Shown in pieces: positions 23,138 to 37,100 of a DNA stretch of 64,000 bases. The position numbers were made by a program, and so were the translations under genes. The stretch covers positions 42,486,150 to 42,550,149 of the forward strand of contig CM051514.1 of the NCBI GenBank assembly GCA_028015205.1, written 5' to 3'. Every line of letters starts with the position of its first letter. The stretch's first letter is position 1. The DNA comes from Mytilisepta virgata. Taxonomy: Eukaryota; Mollusca; Bivalvia; Mytilida; Mytilidae. Under the pieces are notes generated by a model, which worked only from the letters and a program-made list of their open reading frames with translations, ran no database searches and was not told where the DNA came from.

Positions 23138-25400
23138 ACCAGCTGTAGCTATTTTTCAACTGATAAACAAAGATCTATCAGAAAACTCTTAATATTTTTC
23201 TTCTTGCATGGAAAAATTCACATTCATTGCATTGACGTACTGTTATATCTGTATCAGGGTTATAATTCTCAAACAGTGAGATATGACTATCTAAATTTTC
23301 ATTTTGAATAAAGTCTAACTTTGAGGAGCCAGTTCTAGCATTTATATCACCACCAATTAAAATTTTTCCAATTTTGGAATACTTTGCAAATTAATTTTCA
23401 ATGAAATCAAAAATATCATTGTGAATATGAGGAGTTAGCTGGAGGATTGTACATAAAACAAAGATAAATGTCTTCAGTCAAACCAAAGCATTGCTTACAC
23501 AGCTTGAGCCATAAATAATCAGTTGTTTTAAGTTCCAAAAATTTTATGCCAGCTCTTAATGTTGACCTCACATAAACAGAGATGCCACCAGAACGCTTTC
23601 TACAACGAGTAGATAGAGGGCGAATTAAATGTACTGCCTTAAAGTCTTGCATTTCTAATGCATCATCAAGTGAACAATGTGTTTCTAGAAGACAAAATAT
23701 ATCTTTCTTATTTAAGTCATTGATAAATTGTGGGTCGCTGTACTTGTATCCCTTATGCTTAAAACCATCGATATTCCAACATCCAATATGTAGGGTATTT
23801 TTAATAACCATTTTGGAACAAAACATGTAAAAAAAGAGGGTATTAAGAGACAAAAACAGACATACCTAGTGTTTTACTAATATGTTTAGCCACTATAGTT
23901 GTGTCTTTAAAAGTTATAGTAAATATGTGACATGTATAAATTGCAATAAGTGGTGGAGGGGAAGTAACTCCAATTTGAAAAATATATAAAACATTTGTTT
24001 GAAATGAAAAACCAAAATAAAAGGGTTAAATGTTAGAAAAAATGTCTCAGTACAACAAACTTTCTAATATACATCTAAACATCATATCTCTTACATATAT
24101 CATATAGTTTATCATATAAATGAATGTATGCAATCAAATTTCCAAGAGTGTGAACTGATAAGAATGAAATTTGGTCAATAGCTACAAAAACAAGTAATCT
24201 AAAGACTTTTAGGTCTCTTATAAAAGAAAAAAGTGTATTTTTAAATTTAAGTGCATGCATGTACATGTAAAAACTTAATTTTATAAAGTACATTGAACTT
24301 TTTACTGATACTGTGACAAAAAAAGACACATTTATTACAGCGTGACTTTGGATATACAATATATCAAAACATGTTAATTATTTAATACTGAACTTCTGAG
24401 TCATTAGTGCCTCTATGACCAAGTAGTTTCTAACTATTAAGAATAAGATTCTAAGTTCTACTACCCATAGGGGGGAACTTAGGCATGTAGCTCATCATCA
24501 CTGGATTGAAACCTGGGAACATTGGGTACATAAATGGCATTTGTGGGGGCAATTGTACTTTTGTTCACCTGTATGATTCATGCCCTGATAAGGCATATTC
24601 GGTTGAAAGTGGACTGTACCAAGTCTGAAATTTTGACCATTACCAAATTTAGAGTTATTTCCCTTTGTATTGGCTTTTCTTTGTGTTTGCTGATGCTGTT
24701 TATTTTCAACATGTAGGCCAAGAGTCTTTCTGATGTGATATTTTATGTTAGTTACAAACACATTCATTCCTTGTGTATTTAAGCGGAGGCCATCATTTGA
24801 TAAGAACTTTCTAATTGGAATGCCCTACTACCTAAGTTGTGGTTGTCACAAAGTGATACATTCAAAATGTTTAAAAAAGTGTACTGTAAAAGTACATTGC
24901 ATCTCATAATTTTATCATTAAGTGTCTTGTCATTAAGGCAAGCTAAGGGCAATGAAAAAATAACTTTTGCAAAGTAGCAATGAGATGTAATTATATCAAT
25001 TAAATCGGAACATAATTTGACACAATCTTCTGGTGATGTATTTCGCTGATCAGAAGTGAAAAAATGAACAAAAACACATTCATAATCATCATCACATTGT
25101 TGAATCTTCTCCTTAGCATCTTGGAATGTTGAGGCTGTAAACTTTTCAACTTCACAACCATTCAGGAAATATTTGGCCTTGATGTATTTTGCATGAGAAA
25201 TTCCTACAATTAAAATTTTCCTATTTGGAGATGATTTTGACTGATTTTCCTCCCTTGCTACATGTTGTTGTTCGGTATATTCCTCATGGTCAGAGAGGAC
25301 CTCATAACGATTACAAATATCACAATTGACTTCGGTATTAGGCGAGGTACTAGGTGTTTGTTTACGTCGAGATGTTTTTATTTCACGGACTCTCTCTTTG
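23138..25400 (-). mobile_element. LINE (non-LTR) retrotransposon, 5' portion: ORF1-like and endonuclease start
   Basis: Reading the minus strand, 25400-24835 is an open region with RKILIVGISHAKYIKAKYF and FFTSDQRNTSPEDCV, and just below it, after a stop, LSNDGLRLNTQGMNVF. These resemble the SGNH/GDSL-like domain carried by ORF1 of some LINEs. Then 23853-23416 encodes an endonuclease start: LHIGCWNIDGFKHKGYKY, FCLLETHCSLDDAL and GGISVYVRSTLR, an APE-type pattern, followed by GGDINARTGSSKLDF. Stops interrupt both parts and no reverse transcriptase follows; the MULE lies at its left edge. Confidence 0.72.
23416..23853 (-). pseudogene. LINE APE-type endonuclease N-terminal fragment
   Basis: The frame carries the N-terminal endonuclease motifs of non-LTR elements: N-x-x-G near the start (CWNIDG) and the metal-binding glutamate region (FCLLETH). 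Usual LINE ORF2 proteins exceed 900 residues, so this is a small piece. Confidence 0.75.
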
Positions 25401-25878
25401 GGTAGGTTGATGTTACGTTTATTGTACCAGGATCATTTTTTATATAATCATAAAATTATATTACATCTGCTTTCAATTTTGATAATTAACTTTGGGCATT
25501 CAATTTAAATATCATTTTAGTTTTCTTCCGCGTGGCATGTCAAAAGATATGCACCGAGGGCCGGTCATTAATTATATGAGGGGTCTGGAATTTTTCTTAC
25601 AGCATCTATCAAAAACAATAGTGATATCCCTATCTGATAAATGAAAAAATGACCCCCTTCAATCTTACATTAATATAATTTACCCCCCCCCCCCAAACAC
25701 ACAAATTAAAATGCGTATTCATTATAGTATTTCTATTAAAAGTGGTTCGTTCCAGGTGAATGTGATATGATTATTGAAATCTTCACTGTCTTATAGTTTT
25801 GTGATGTTTTAAATATATCCCTTGTGACGAAAAATGACTTTGAGATATATGCAGTTTTGAGATAAGGAGAGTACATCA
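25401..25878. other. Unassigned sequence
   Basis: Probably 5' sequence of the minus-strand LINE at first, then low-complexity sequence with a C run at 25681-25694. No gene is seen. Confidence 0.3.
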
Positions 25879-26097
25879 GTAAGGGAGCAACCATTTGATT
25901 TATATGGGAGGGGGGCTTCGCATGGAAGTAATCTTAAGTCCTGCCTTTTTTCATTTCTTTAACTACATTTTTTACCCTGCCTTTTTTCTGAGGATTTTTG
26001 GTCCTGCCTTTTTTTCACCAAATTGTGCATACTGCCTTTTTTTCAAATTCCTTCCATCCCCCCCCCCAAAAAAAAAAAATCAAATGGGTGCTTCCTA
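25879..26097. mobile_element. Short MITE with CCATTTGATTT-type inverted ends
   Basis: The left end AGGGAGCAACCATTTGATTT and right end AAATCAAATGGGTGCTTCCT are inverted copies. The interior is a degenerate tandem of CCTGCCTTTTTTT. The end sequences resemble those of the larger element at 29224-30800. Confidence 0.65.
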
Positions 26098-27600
26098 ATA
26101 GCTATACGTTTGTTGTCAACATTACAAAATCATGCAGATTGTCGCATTGTAAAAGATTTATTTGAAACAAGAGAATGCTTTATTCCTTCAAAATTTATTT
26201 CGTCTCCACCTTTTTGAATCATTTAATAACTGTAGTATATCTTTTCCTCCACCATTCACTGAATTTTCAAATTTCGGTTTTTTTTTATCAAGAAAAATAG
26301 AATGGATTGAGATCTTGCAGAACAGTTTAATTTTTCCAGTGATGGATTCAGGTTTTCATAATATATGCATGAATTAAAATTATATTTTGACCACAAGCAA
26401 ATGAACGAACAGATACAGCTTGACAAATTCACATTTCTACCACTTGTGGTAGATAATATATTACCCACAGATAATTATTCAACAAAAGCATTAATCAAGA
26501 CAAATATTATGTGTCATCTCAAGAAATGACAAAATTAACATCACAAAATTCAAAATTTTAGCCCTCCCCGAAAATGTTTCATCCCGTAAATTTGACTCCC
26601 CTTATATTAGCAAAATAAGTAAAAAGAAAAGTTCAGAAAACAAATATGTACATGTATGACTAATATCGCACAGAGGTCCTATGTTACAGGAATAGACCCC
26701 CTGATATTCAGAACCCCCCCCCCCCTTCCGGGTTGGTAAATAAAGAAGGCCTCTGAAGCCCCGCGAAGCGTAAAAACAAAAACAAAACAAAAACTATAAC
26801 AGCTAATCATGATTAAAAATAATTGTTTAACAGATGTCATGGATGTAGGTATTAATTAATTTCATTGTTATAAATAATGTTATAATACTTTTGTATTATT
26901 TTTACATCAGAGGACCGTCAGGGCCTCGGGTGTATTGCCATCGCCTAAATTTCCCGCTTATTTGCATATATGCATATATTTAAATTAGTTTTGGAATGAT
27001 AACCGACCTATAAAAATTATAGACCCGCGGACATTATATAGTGCAAAATAAAATTCCTTATCGCTTCTTTTAAATTCATGTTTTCAATGAATACTCAGAT
27101 TTTTTTTTTAAATCCAAATTAATAATATGAAAATGTTTTGTCGTTAGAAATATTAGTATATTAATCAAACAATCTTTAATATCAATGACGTACCGAAAAA
27201 TTGTTGTTGCGGATGAATTTACTACATATTATAGGAAAATAGAGGTTCACGAAGGGTTAGAATGGCCCTAAATTGGTCAAGCGATTACAAATTTCAAATA
27301 GAAATACTTGTGATAATTCTATTAAGACTAAAATATACTATTTTGGCACCTACTATTAAATATCTTGAAGCTATGACCCCATAATTATACATTATTTGTA
27401 TTTTTGGTCAATTTTGTCTGAAATTTATATGTTTTGGCATAATTAACCATTAATTATTAATTAAAATGATTGGGTGTTATGAAGGCAATTTTATAATTCA
27501 AAATTAAAATATTCTTGATTCACTTCATGGAAATAATAGCATTGTCTTTGCTGATTTTGGTATAGGTGTTCTTGTTCATGTTGTCTTGAGAAAAACTTTA
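26098..27600. other. Unassigned AT-rich sequence with homopolymer C runs
   Basis: A C run occurs at about 26707-26719. No gene is supported; short open frames are scattered and without motifs. Confidence 0.3.
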
Positions 27601-27604
27601 TTTT

Positions 27605-27900
27605 GGTAGAGGAATGCTGTATTTCGTTGCTCTAATTTGCAAAAAGAGATGATTGGTCGTTTGATGTGGCTTTTCTTATTAAGAAATGCTATTAAAGTGG
27701 TCTGATTGTCAACTTGTTGCATTTTGTAGAGTGGGGAAGCATAGTAGTTCTTATATTTTATACATGCTGGATTTCGTTGCTCTAATTTGTGAAAAACTGC
27801 TATTAGACATTTGATGTGATCTTTCTTGTTATGAGATATCATTGGAATGATCCTAAGTTAGCGGTTTGTTATATTGTAGAGTAGGGAAGCACAGTTCCAT
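27605..27900 (-). repeat. Two tandem copies of a ~150-bp repeat
   Basis: The words TTTCGTTGCTCTAATTTG and GTAGAGTGGGGAAGCA (GTAGAGTAGGGAAGCA) recur at about a 150-bp offset. The minus strand is open across both copies and gives the repeated peptide KLEQRN. No function is assigned; probably a dispersed repeat family rather than a gene. Confidence 0.6.
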
Positions 27901-29223
27901 TAATTATCATAATTTTGTGAGGTTAAAGTGTACTGATAACGGGTCATTCACACCTCTAGTTTGTAAATAAATCATCAGGTACAGGTTGTGGAGCAAAGTT
28001 GAAGTGAATCAAAGAATAATATTTCTCCTCGCAGATATGTATTAGAAGTAAAAAAATAATCACTGGCATCTCGTCTTTATTTTTAATGAATAAGAAATGA
28101 CTAATTAGAAAAGAGAGATATCTATTGTACTCGCGGAAAGAGAAAAATAATGTTATTAATGTTTATTGTTTATTGACTTCATGTATTTAATAAACACATT
28201 TCGTCCTCCTCATTTTGGATTTTTACTTTTCTTTAAAACAGCTTGTGCATATTCTGGGAATGATTGAATTCCTTAACTGTGTTGAAAGAGTTGTGTTGCG
28301 TTGAGTATAATTCTCGGTACCTGTTCCCCATACTTGTAGCCAGCACACACACATACAACAGTATCATCACTAACTCAAATCAGACCAAAAAGCTCAGCGT
28401 AACAGATATATGAGTTTACTGTTCATGTGGTATCTTTCACCCAAATATTACAATTTATCTGTTTTAATATGATTGTCTTGACCTCTTTCTCATAATTCAG
28501 TGACTAGTCAAAAAAATATTTGCTATGTTGATTCTCTGTCATAAGTAATAAGCTAAAGATTTTTGCAAGTGTGCAACTATACGGTCATAATGCCAATCTA
28601 GCAGTTCTCATTTGACCACGTCAACATTTCATGGATAATTCACTAAGATAAGTTTCTTACTATAAGACAGTACCTCAGATATGATAGCAAATTATATTAT
28701 GTGTACTATATTGTAAGGTGAACATCTGTCTGGCAGGTACTATATAAACACCGGTCATTTATCGATAATCCAACATAACTTGAGGTCCTCTGATGTTCAG
28801 TACTTCAGTACTTTGATTTCCTTTCGGGGAAAACCAAAATATAAATATAGCGAACATACTATTTTTATCTCTGAATTCATATATTTATTTATAGTATGAT
28901 GACGGAAAATTACCATTGTTCGTCAATATTTATAGCACAAATTCCCAACAACGGACAACACCAGGACTCTCTTAAATACTAATTATTTTGACAACTTCTT
29001 TATTAAGGAAACACTATAACTGAACTACAAGGTAAGGAGGTGTACCTGTCGGAGGGGCAGGATAATTTTTATGTTGATCATAATTTGTCTGCAAACTGTT
29101 TTTGAGGCTAGTGCTAGAATTATATGATAGATCTAAATCTTATTCTTTGCATAGAGAATAGGCATTGACAGAACACCCAGATCGAAACAAAAACATTTTA
29201 CATCAAAGGTAACAAATGTACTA
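27901..29223. other. Unassigned sequence
   Basis: No gene, RNA or clear repeat is recognised. Confidence 0.3.
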
Positions 29224-30800
29224 AGGGGACGACCATTTGATATTCTGGTGGGGGCCAGGAGGATTTTGAAAATAAATAACTCAGCCTTGATAATAACAAA
29301 AATGAATGGTTTGTTCTGTGGTAGTTTGAAAATAAATAACCTGACCTACAATGTATTGAAAATAAATAACTCGGCAGGTCTTTTAAACCATTTTATAAAT
29401 GCATGTTTTAAAGCATGAGATGGCACCAGATTCTACCAAATTTCGTCTTTTTTCATATTTTTTTCGGGAAAAACTTCCCAAATCTTTTAATAATATATAA
29501 ACTACACCATATATAAATATTAATGTTTTTGAAATGTCTGAAAATGGGTTTCATTTCACTTGAGGTATATTGTCTCATGAACATTTACCTCGCTTTAATA
29601 CCTTTTCCCATTTTAACCTATATTGTTTTTTGTACGTATGCAATATATGCAGTTTTGAATTCAGAAGATTCACTTCCAGAGGATGATGATTAATTTCGAT
29701 TAAATGGTACATAATGTATTTCATCTCATTGAATTTATAAAATGTAAGTATAAACTTATTATACTGGTATATATATATTCATTTTTGTGGAAAATAAAGA
29801 CAGATTATATATATATATATATGCAACATACTGGTATATTTAACTTAAACTTCAGAAATATATATCTGCATTCCATTTTCATGGGCGGGTCCAGGTGAGG
29901 GCATAATGGGCGTACGCCCCCCCCCCCCCCCTTTTCCAAAAAAAAAAATATCTTAATCTGCTTATATTGTATTGAAATGTTAACGCCTTATACCCTAGAA
30001 TTTGGAATTTCTCGGTATTGGTCTACTGCTGTTAAGATCCATCCAATCATTTTAATATACCATAGACAATTAATTTAATGGAGAGAATTTGGCATAAAGA
30101 ATATCAAACCCTGACACTTTAACTATAAAATATACATGCTCCAAGTCAGGAACCGTTACATTAGTGCATTTCACAATTATTTTATGTTTTTTAGCAAAAA
30201 AAAGCCCAAAAAATTTTTCGGCTCGCTCCGCTCGGCCAAATTTTTATTATACGCCTCCCTTTCAAATATCCTGGAAACGCCCCGGATTTTCCTTTCTCCT
30301 TTACTTTAAACAGAGCAATGCATAATACAACATGAATGTACAAGCATGCATTATAAACATTGCATATTTCTATTTGCACCTACAATTCAGTTTCTTGATT
30401 TTGCAGTTATGAACTGGGTGCACAGATTTATGGCAATGGTGGCCATTTTTGTGCTTGCATCAAACACAATAACAAATAGTATCTTTATGATGGTCTTAAA
30501 GAATACCACAGTGCTGGACAGGGGCTGAGACTTCAAGGTGGAACAGCCAAAATTCCGAACAGATACAACTTTATTTAAGAATAAAAACATGAATTTAAAA
30601 ATTCTGTATTTTCAAATATTATAAATATAATTGTGAAAATAAATAATCAGTCCCTTGTTTTACTGAAAATGAAAAATCATGCTTCAACGGTGCAGAAAAT
30701 AAATAATCTGTCTTTATTTTCCACAAAAATGAATAACCCATCCAAAACAAATCCTCCTGCCCCCCCCCCCCCCCCCCAGAATATCAAATGGTCGTCCCCT
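29224..30800. mobile_element. Non-autonomous element with GGGGACGACCATTTGATATT inverted ends
   Basis: The left end AGGGGACGACCATTTGATAT and its complement at the right end (ATATCAAATGGTCGTCCCCT) continue as GGCAGGAGGATT-like sequence, giving about 45 bp of terminal inverted repeat. Near both ends the word GAAAATAAATAA is repeated three times in the same orientation. No transposase is present. A second small element (about 29883-30289) appears nested inside, with GGGCGGGTCCAGG and CCTGGAAACGCCCC ends and a run of about 16 C. Confidence 0.7.
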
Positions 30801-31930
30801 AAATAACCTAAGATGGTCCCTTTCAATTATGGATGCGGATCGTGTGGATATACTTAACGTTGGCATATTTTAGGTTAGGCCAACAACAAAAATATGTGTG
30901 TTTCCTATTACATCAGCTTTCGAAATAGGCTCGGTAGGTCGCTTTTTTGAGGCGGCGGGAGGGGGGGGGTAAATAGATTTGACATTAATATGTCAATTTG
31001 ACATACAACATACAAATCACAAAATGTGCGGTGGTCTGATAGCAACATAAATCCAAACGATCTCGGATCCTCTGGATTGGTTTAATAGCAGATCCTGTTT
31101 CGTATGTGCCGAAGCGACCTTCTTGTTACTCCTATTAAATATGTATAGATGTGGCAACATTTGTGGTGAAGCAATCATGATTGCAACAAGCTTCAAGTTA
31201 ACTGCTGGCCGCCATCAGGTGGACAGATTGGATTGTTTTGATAAATGTAAAACCCCCATCACTCTATAAAATGAAAGGTTCGTGCGTAGCACGATACTTG
31301 ACAATGAGAATTTCTTTTTGCACTGCAAAATAGAGCTAGGACCTAATGCACCGATAGAATAAGTTTGCCATGAAAAAAATATATCAAATTGCCAATGTCA
31401 AGAAAACCGACACCAAAAAGAAGACCTAAGATCAATTTATTAAGACCTATGAACTAACTTGCTCTTTTTCGACAAATGTTTTGTGTATTTCATTGACCGG
31501 AATTTTTTTGAATTAGAGAGAAAGTGTTTCTGCAACACGTTGATGAATGTTGTGCACCTTTTATACGTGTTAGCGGACTTTTTAAAAATCTCTTTTACCG
31601 CATTTGCAAAAACGTATATTCATTTGTAAAAGTGTATCATATCAAATTCTTTTACAGTTTATCCTTTCTTGTCTTTCCATAAATAAATTGGAAATACATT
31701 GAAGTTGTGCGCTTGTGTAATTGCTAAGTTTTTTAACTCCATTTTTTTAAAAAAGAATTGGAAATAGACGAACTAACTTTTTGTGTTTACAGTTGAAAAT
31801 TTGGATGTTAAATCAAATTAATTAAATTTTTTTGATAGAAAATTATTTTCTTGTATAAACTTAATTAAAACTAAATTATAAAATCATTTAATTTTTTGCT
31901 ATTTCAAAAGAACTTATGTGCCTTATCTTA
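30801..31930. other. Unassigned sequence upstream of gene 2
   Basis: No exon is recognised, but an untranslated first exon and the promoter of gene 2 should lie here if the acceptor ending at 31936 is used. Confidence 0.3.
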
Positions 31931-31936
31931 TTTCAG

Positions 31937-32009
31937 GTTAAAATACCTGTCATACCTGGCATGTATCCCCTAATCTTGTTGATGGGGATAGTTGCTCGGA
32001 TAACTATTA
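31937..32009 (+). CDS. Gene 2 exon 1: 5'UTR end and signal peptide
   Basis: A possible acceptor TTATTTCAG ends at 31936, so an upstream untranslated exon is likely. Translation from the ATG at 31961 gives MYPLILLMGIVARITI, a compact hydrophobic leader, then a phase-1 donor GTAAGTAT at 32010. Joined to the next exon the leader runs into SSSYEEQ, a plausible signal-peptidase site. Confidence 0.6.
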
Positions 32010-34097
32010 GTAAGTATATATATACTTGTACACAATTCAGGGAAAAGCTATTTAAATGACTACATCAAATTCGGGAAATAGATATCAAGTGTCAATAGAA
32101 AATCCAATTGTAAGGCTTGGTTATCAAAACTGCGACTTTATTCATTATGCTTTTCTCATTTACGTATTTTATCAACGTTAAGTTAGTTTTGTAGATTAGA
32201 AAATGTCAAATGGTTTACTGCACAAGGCATGCATATTTGCACAAAATAAAAGTATTCACAAAATGTAAATACTTGCATGGTACTTATAGTGTACATGTAA
32301 GTACTTTATTACAATTAGATAGTTAACTCTACAGTCTAAGATATAAATGTGACAGACCATTTTTTAATTGATGCATTTTTTTTTCTTAACGGTATTGTCA
32401 TGTGTATAGATGCGCACTAAGGTTTTAGAATGTTCATGGTCTAAAATTGGGACCCAGAGAGGTCGAATTTCAAAAATTGTCAATTTAAGCTTGTGACGTA
32501 ACCACCTCTTTCATTTTTCAATGTATACATTTTAGTTCTATATAGAATTGTTATCATGGCACCATATGTAAATTGTATATGCGCAATAAGGTTTAAGAAT
32601 TTACTTTTCTAAAATTGGTGCTCACAGGGGTCAAATTTCAAATATTCCCAATATAAGCTTGTGACGTAAGCTCCTCTTTCATTTTTATATTTGTACATTT
32701 TCTGTCTATTCAGCATTGTCATACACCATTATGTAGATGTTAAATAAGGTTTAAAGATTTTGATTTTCAATATTTGGGGACCAAAGGTGTGAATTTCAAA
32801 TATGATGAATTTAAGCTTGTGACCTCAATTTTTTTCATTGGAGTGTTATAATTTCTTCATAGGATAATTTTTTTTAATTTGGGTAGGTGTCCCTGGTGCG
32901 AGGATTCCGACAGTAACATTATACTTTCATTTGAATTTACCCACAATTAATGCACCGTCATAGCAGCAATTTAAATCGTGGGTTACATGAGGTAACCACT
33001 TTCTACATTCGAACTTAGTTACATTGTAGTAATGTGAGGAAAAAAATTTAAAAGATAGGTCCGTCGATTCTGAATTCCTGGAAGCACATCCAATTAGGAA
33101 TCAAACATAAAATGTAATATTCTCCTTACATCTTACTGAAGGCATTTTTAATAACTGGGAAACGGATTAAGCAAGATATTTTGTACATATTGTATTGTCA
33201 ATATGAATGTACTACACATATGTAAGCAATTTCACCATTTCTCTCGTATTGCTTACTAGACAAAAACGTGCAACCAATTAAGAGTAACCTTTTTATCAGA
33301 GTATATACAGAAAATGACTTAACATTTAGGGCAAGAATTTGTTACACATACATGACATATGCAGATGCAAAATTGTCATTAACATATACATGTGTATTCA
33401 TTATTGTAGGCAGTTCATATGAAGAACAACCACGACAATGTATTTACAACACTACTAAAGGTAAGTTAAAAAGCTGTTTATTGTTTTTTTTCTTTGGTAT
33501 GATCGGGTGGTTACAATATGTATTGTATTGTGTTGTATCGTATACATGGTAGACGTCCATAAACCCATTGTTCATTGACGAGAACTACTTTTAAAAGTTT
33601 TTTGTCGCTTTTATCAAATTTAGTTCAAAATAACTAGAAACTTCCGACTTGTTGAAGAAAACTATGAAAAGTGAACAAATTGAAGTATAACATTGGTTAA
33701 TTTCGTATTAAAACAAAATATGAATTTATTTTTGTCCCCCCAATCTTTATCAAATTTAAATTCTTTAGAAATATAGAAACTTAGTAAAATTAATGTCAAC
33801 AAATATATCACACATATAGTTATGAAAACTATCAGACAGAACCTGATAACCGTGGTTATCAAATTCAAATATTTCCTATTCTTTCTTTTTCTGATTAAAG
33901 GGCCCTTGAGGGCATGTCATTCATACATAACAAACAAAAATGAATAAAATAATAACATCACATTAAATATTTGAAACTGATTAAAAGTGATTTAAAAAAG
34001 AACAGTACATATTACATGTAACAAAGTGAGAGAGAGAGCCAGCCCGGTATAAGGGATATAACTCAAAATGTACTTTCTATTATAGAGCACAATAGAC

Positions 34098-34136
<39 letters not shown>

Positions 34137-37100
34137 CAGATAGATAGATAGATAGATAGATAGATATACTTTATTTCCAAATTAGGGCCCCCGGAGGGCA
34201 TACTACATAACACATATAATTTTATACATTCACAATCATTGACAAATGGGAGACAACTCCCTCCTACAACACATAACTGATATAATTTTCAACACAAAAA
34301 AATATGTACCAGTGTGTATGTACATCACTTATAAAAGCAAATAAAATGATTTACAGAACCTGCTCACGGTACACACACACAAGGTGAGTAATATTACCAG
34401 TAAACACATAAATTTTGCAGTATACATATATATATTGCCAATGGCATAAAGTGACAAAACTGCATGAAGCACCAAGAGTCAATGCCATAATGACCAGGTC
34501 ATACTTGAACTTCATGCAGGAATGGCATATGTCATATCAATGGACAAAGTTTCTTATATACTACCATTTGAGGGTGTAGCAAAGGATTACAAGGTTTTAA
34601 TCTGAACACATATCGAAACATTCCAAAATTGCAAAAAACACCAAGAGACTATACTTAAAGGATAAAATCCTACCTGAATGTAAAGCCACCTCAGACATGT
34701 ATACAGATACAATCCAAACCAAGTATGACTACCACCCAGTACCATGTATAAATGTACAAATATATTTGAGTAATGAGGGATCTTCAGTATTCATCATCCA
34801 AATAAATTTATCTATTTTATTCAATGTTTGAAAATTTTTACAGGACTTTGTAATATGGTTTACTAACTCTTCCCTCTCAAGTAAGTGTTTACTACATTTC
34901 AACATATAATGAATTTCATCCTCAACCTCACCTAATGTGCACCAAGAACAAATTCTGTCTTGTCTGAGCGTTCCCTGGTACCTACCACATTCAATTCCTA
35001 GCTTATGTGCAGATATACGTAGCTGGGTAAGTTTTTTCCTCTGATCAAAATTGTGTATTATTGTAAGATAATTTTCAAACCCAAAATTTCCTTTACAAAA
35101 AGTAAGCAGTTTTCCCTCTTTAAAATTTTTAAATTGTTCAACCCACATAGTAATAAAATAATCTTTAACAAATTTGTTACAATTCTGCTTAAAACTATAT
35201 ACTGGGTTATTTATACATTTTTTCATATCAGATATCCTTTCTAATAGTGCATTTAAACATCCATACCATGATGGCTTGTTTGATTCCCATAGTGATTTTG
35301 AACAGTTAAAGGCAGCTTTCAGTAATGGAAAGGCTGTGTCCAAATTTTCAAGGCGATGCCAAAATTTAAACATGGATTTTACTATTTCATAGTAGAGAGG
35401 GAAACGACCCAATTCTGACAGTACTGCAAAGTTGGTACTTTTTTGTGAACACCCAAAACAAATTTACAAAATTTGGAGTGTAATATTTCACATAATAATT
35501 TAGAAAAGATTCTGTCAATATCAATATTTCCTTTCTTAAGTCTTGCAGCAAAAGGATTAAAGTATCCCCATATTTCAGAACAGTATAAAAGAATTGGTCG
35601 TAAGGTATGGTCAAATACATGCAATGCTGTCTTGATATTAGGATTATGTGATAAAATCTTTCCTTAGCTTGAAGTATGCCTTCAGTGCCTTTTGATAAAT
35701 TTCATTTTGGGCAGAGGAGAAAGATCCAGATGCACAAAACTGCAAACCCAGATACTTTGTCTACACATTCCAATGCATAGGAATCAAGCATGAATTCATT
35801 TTTAATTAGTCTGCCTGCCTTGTTTTATTAGTATTTATTTCAAGACACCAATCATTACAGAATCTATAGAGCTGATCTAGCTTTTGTTGTAGTCCCAGGG
35901 AAGACTTAGATAATAAAACTATTTCATCTGCATACATTAAGCAGTGAATAGGGGTGCTATCTAAAATGACAGGATCTAAAGTATCTTTAAGGTATCCCGG
36001 CAGTGAGTTTATGAAGATTTTAAAAAGATTTGGACTTAAATTATCCCCCTGTTTTACGCCAAGTTTAACAGGGAAGAATTCTGTAATATGATCTCCTATT
36101 CTAATACAGGATTTACTAAAATTATACATTTTTTTAATTACATTATAAAATTTACAACCAACCCCAATTTCTAATAATTTTATTTTGATGCCAGTATATA
36201 TATTAGTTTAAGTTGTGACGTGGGTTAGTTTCATTTTCAGTTCTAATCCTGAAATTATTATCAAAAATTCACAAATCATGTATTAAAATTCATATCCTCA
36301 CTGGTTATAATCCAGACAAACAAATTTTGGTTTATATTTAATAGTTGAGGATATTGTTGGAATAAATTTTTCAGAAAATTATTTCTAAAACTATCATAAA
36401 GTTAACATTCTAAAATTAAATCGAATTCATTTTCAACTGAATTAAGTGCACAGCGTTGGCCTCTCTGGTAGTATCTCTAGTTTATCTGAGCTATTTAGCT
36501 TTCTTTCATGTCTTCCAGTTTCTACTCTCAATTTATGGTTATTTAATCTGAATTTTGTCAAGATGCTACAGTTGTCATAATTTTTCAGGAATAAATATTT
36601 TTCAAATGTGAAAGATTATTTATATTTAAAATAGGTGCTGAGTTTACCTTTGTCCCTTAAATATGACTTTCTTATATCATGCCATATTCCAATAAAATTG
36701 TTTCCAAGACATTTTTTAAAGATAATTTAAACTTAAAGGTACTTAGATCCCTGCATAAATATAGAACAATATTTAGTTTTCTACTATAAAATTGTATATT
36801 AGAATTCCAAGTGTTATTATAGTATACCAAGAGTTATTGTAGTATACCAAGAGTTATTGTACTATACCAAGAGTTATTATAGTATACCAAGAGTTATTGT
36901 AGTATACCAAGAGTTATTGTACTATACCAAGAGTTATTGTACTATACCAAGAGTTATTATAGTATACCAAGAGTTATTGTAGTATACCAAGAGTTATTAT
37001 AGTATACCAAGAGTTATTGTAGTATACCAAGAGCTGTTATAGAATACCAAGAGTTATTGTAGTATACCAAGAGTTATTGTAGTATACCAAGAGTTATTAT

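Noticed and set aside
34729..35412. 227-codon minus-strand gene
   Set aside because: It is the C-terminal part of a LINE ORF2, continuous with reverse transcriptase motifs at 35806-36129 in another frame.
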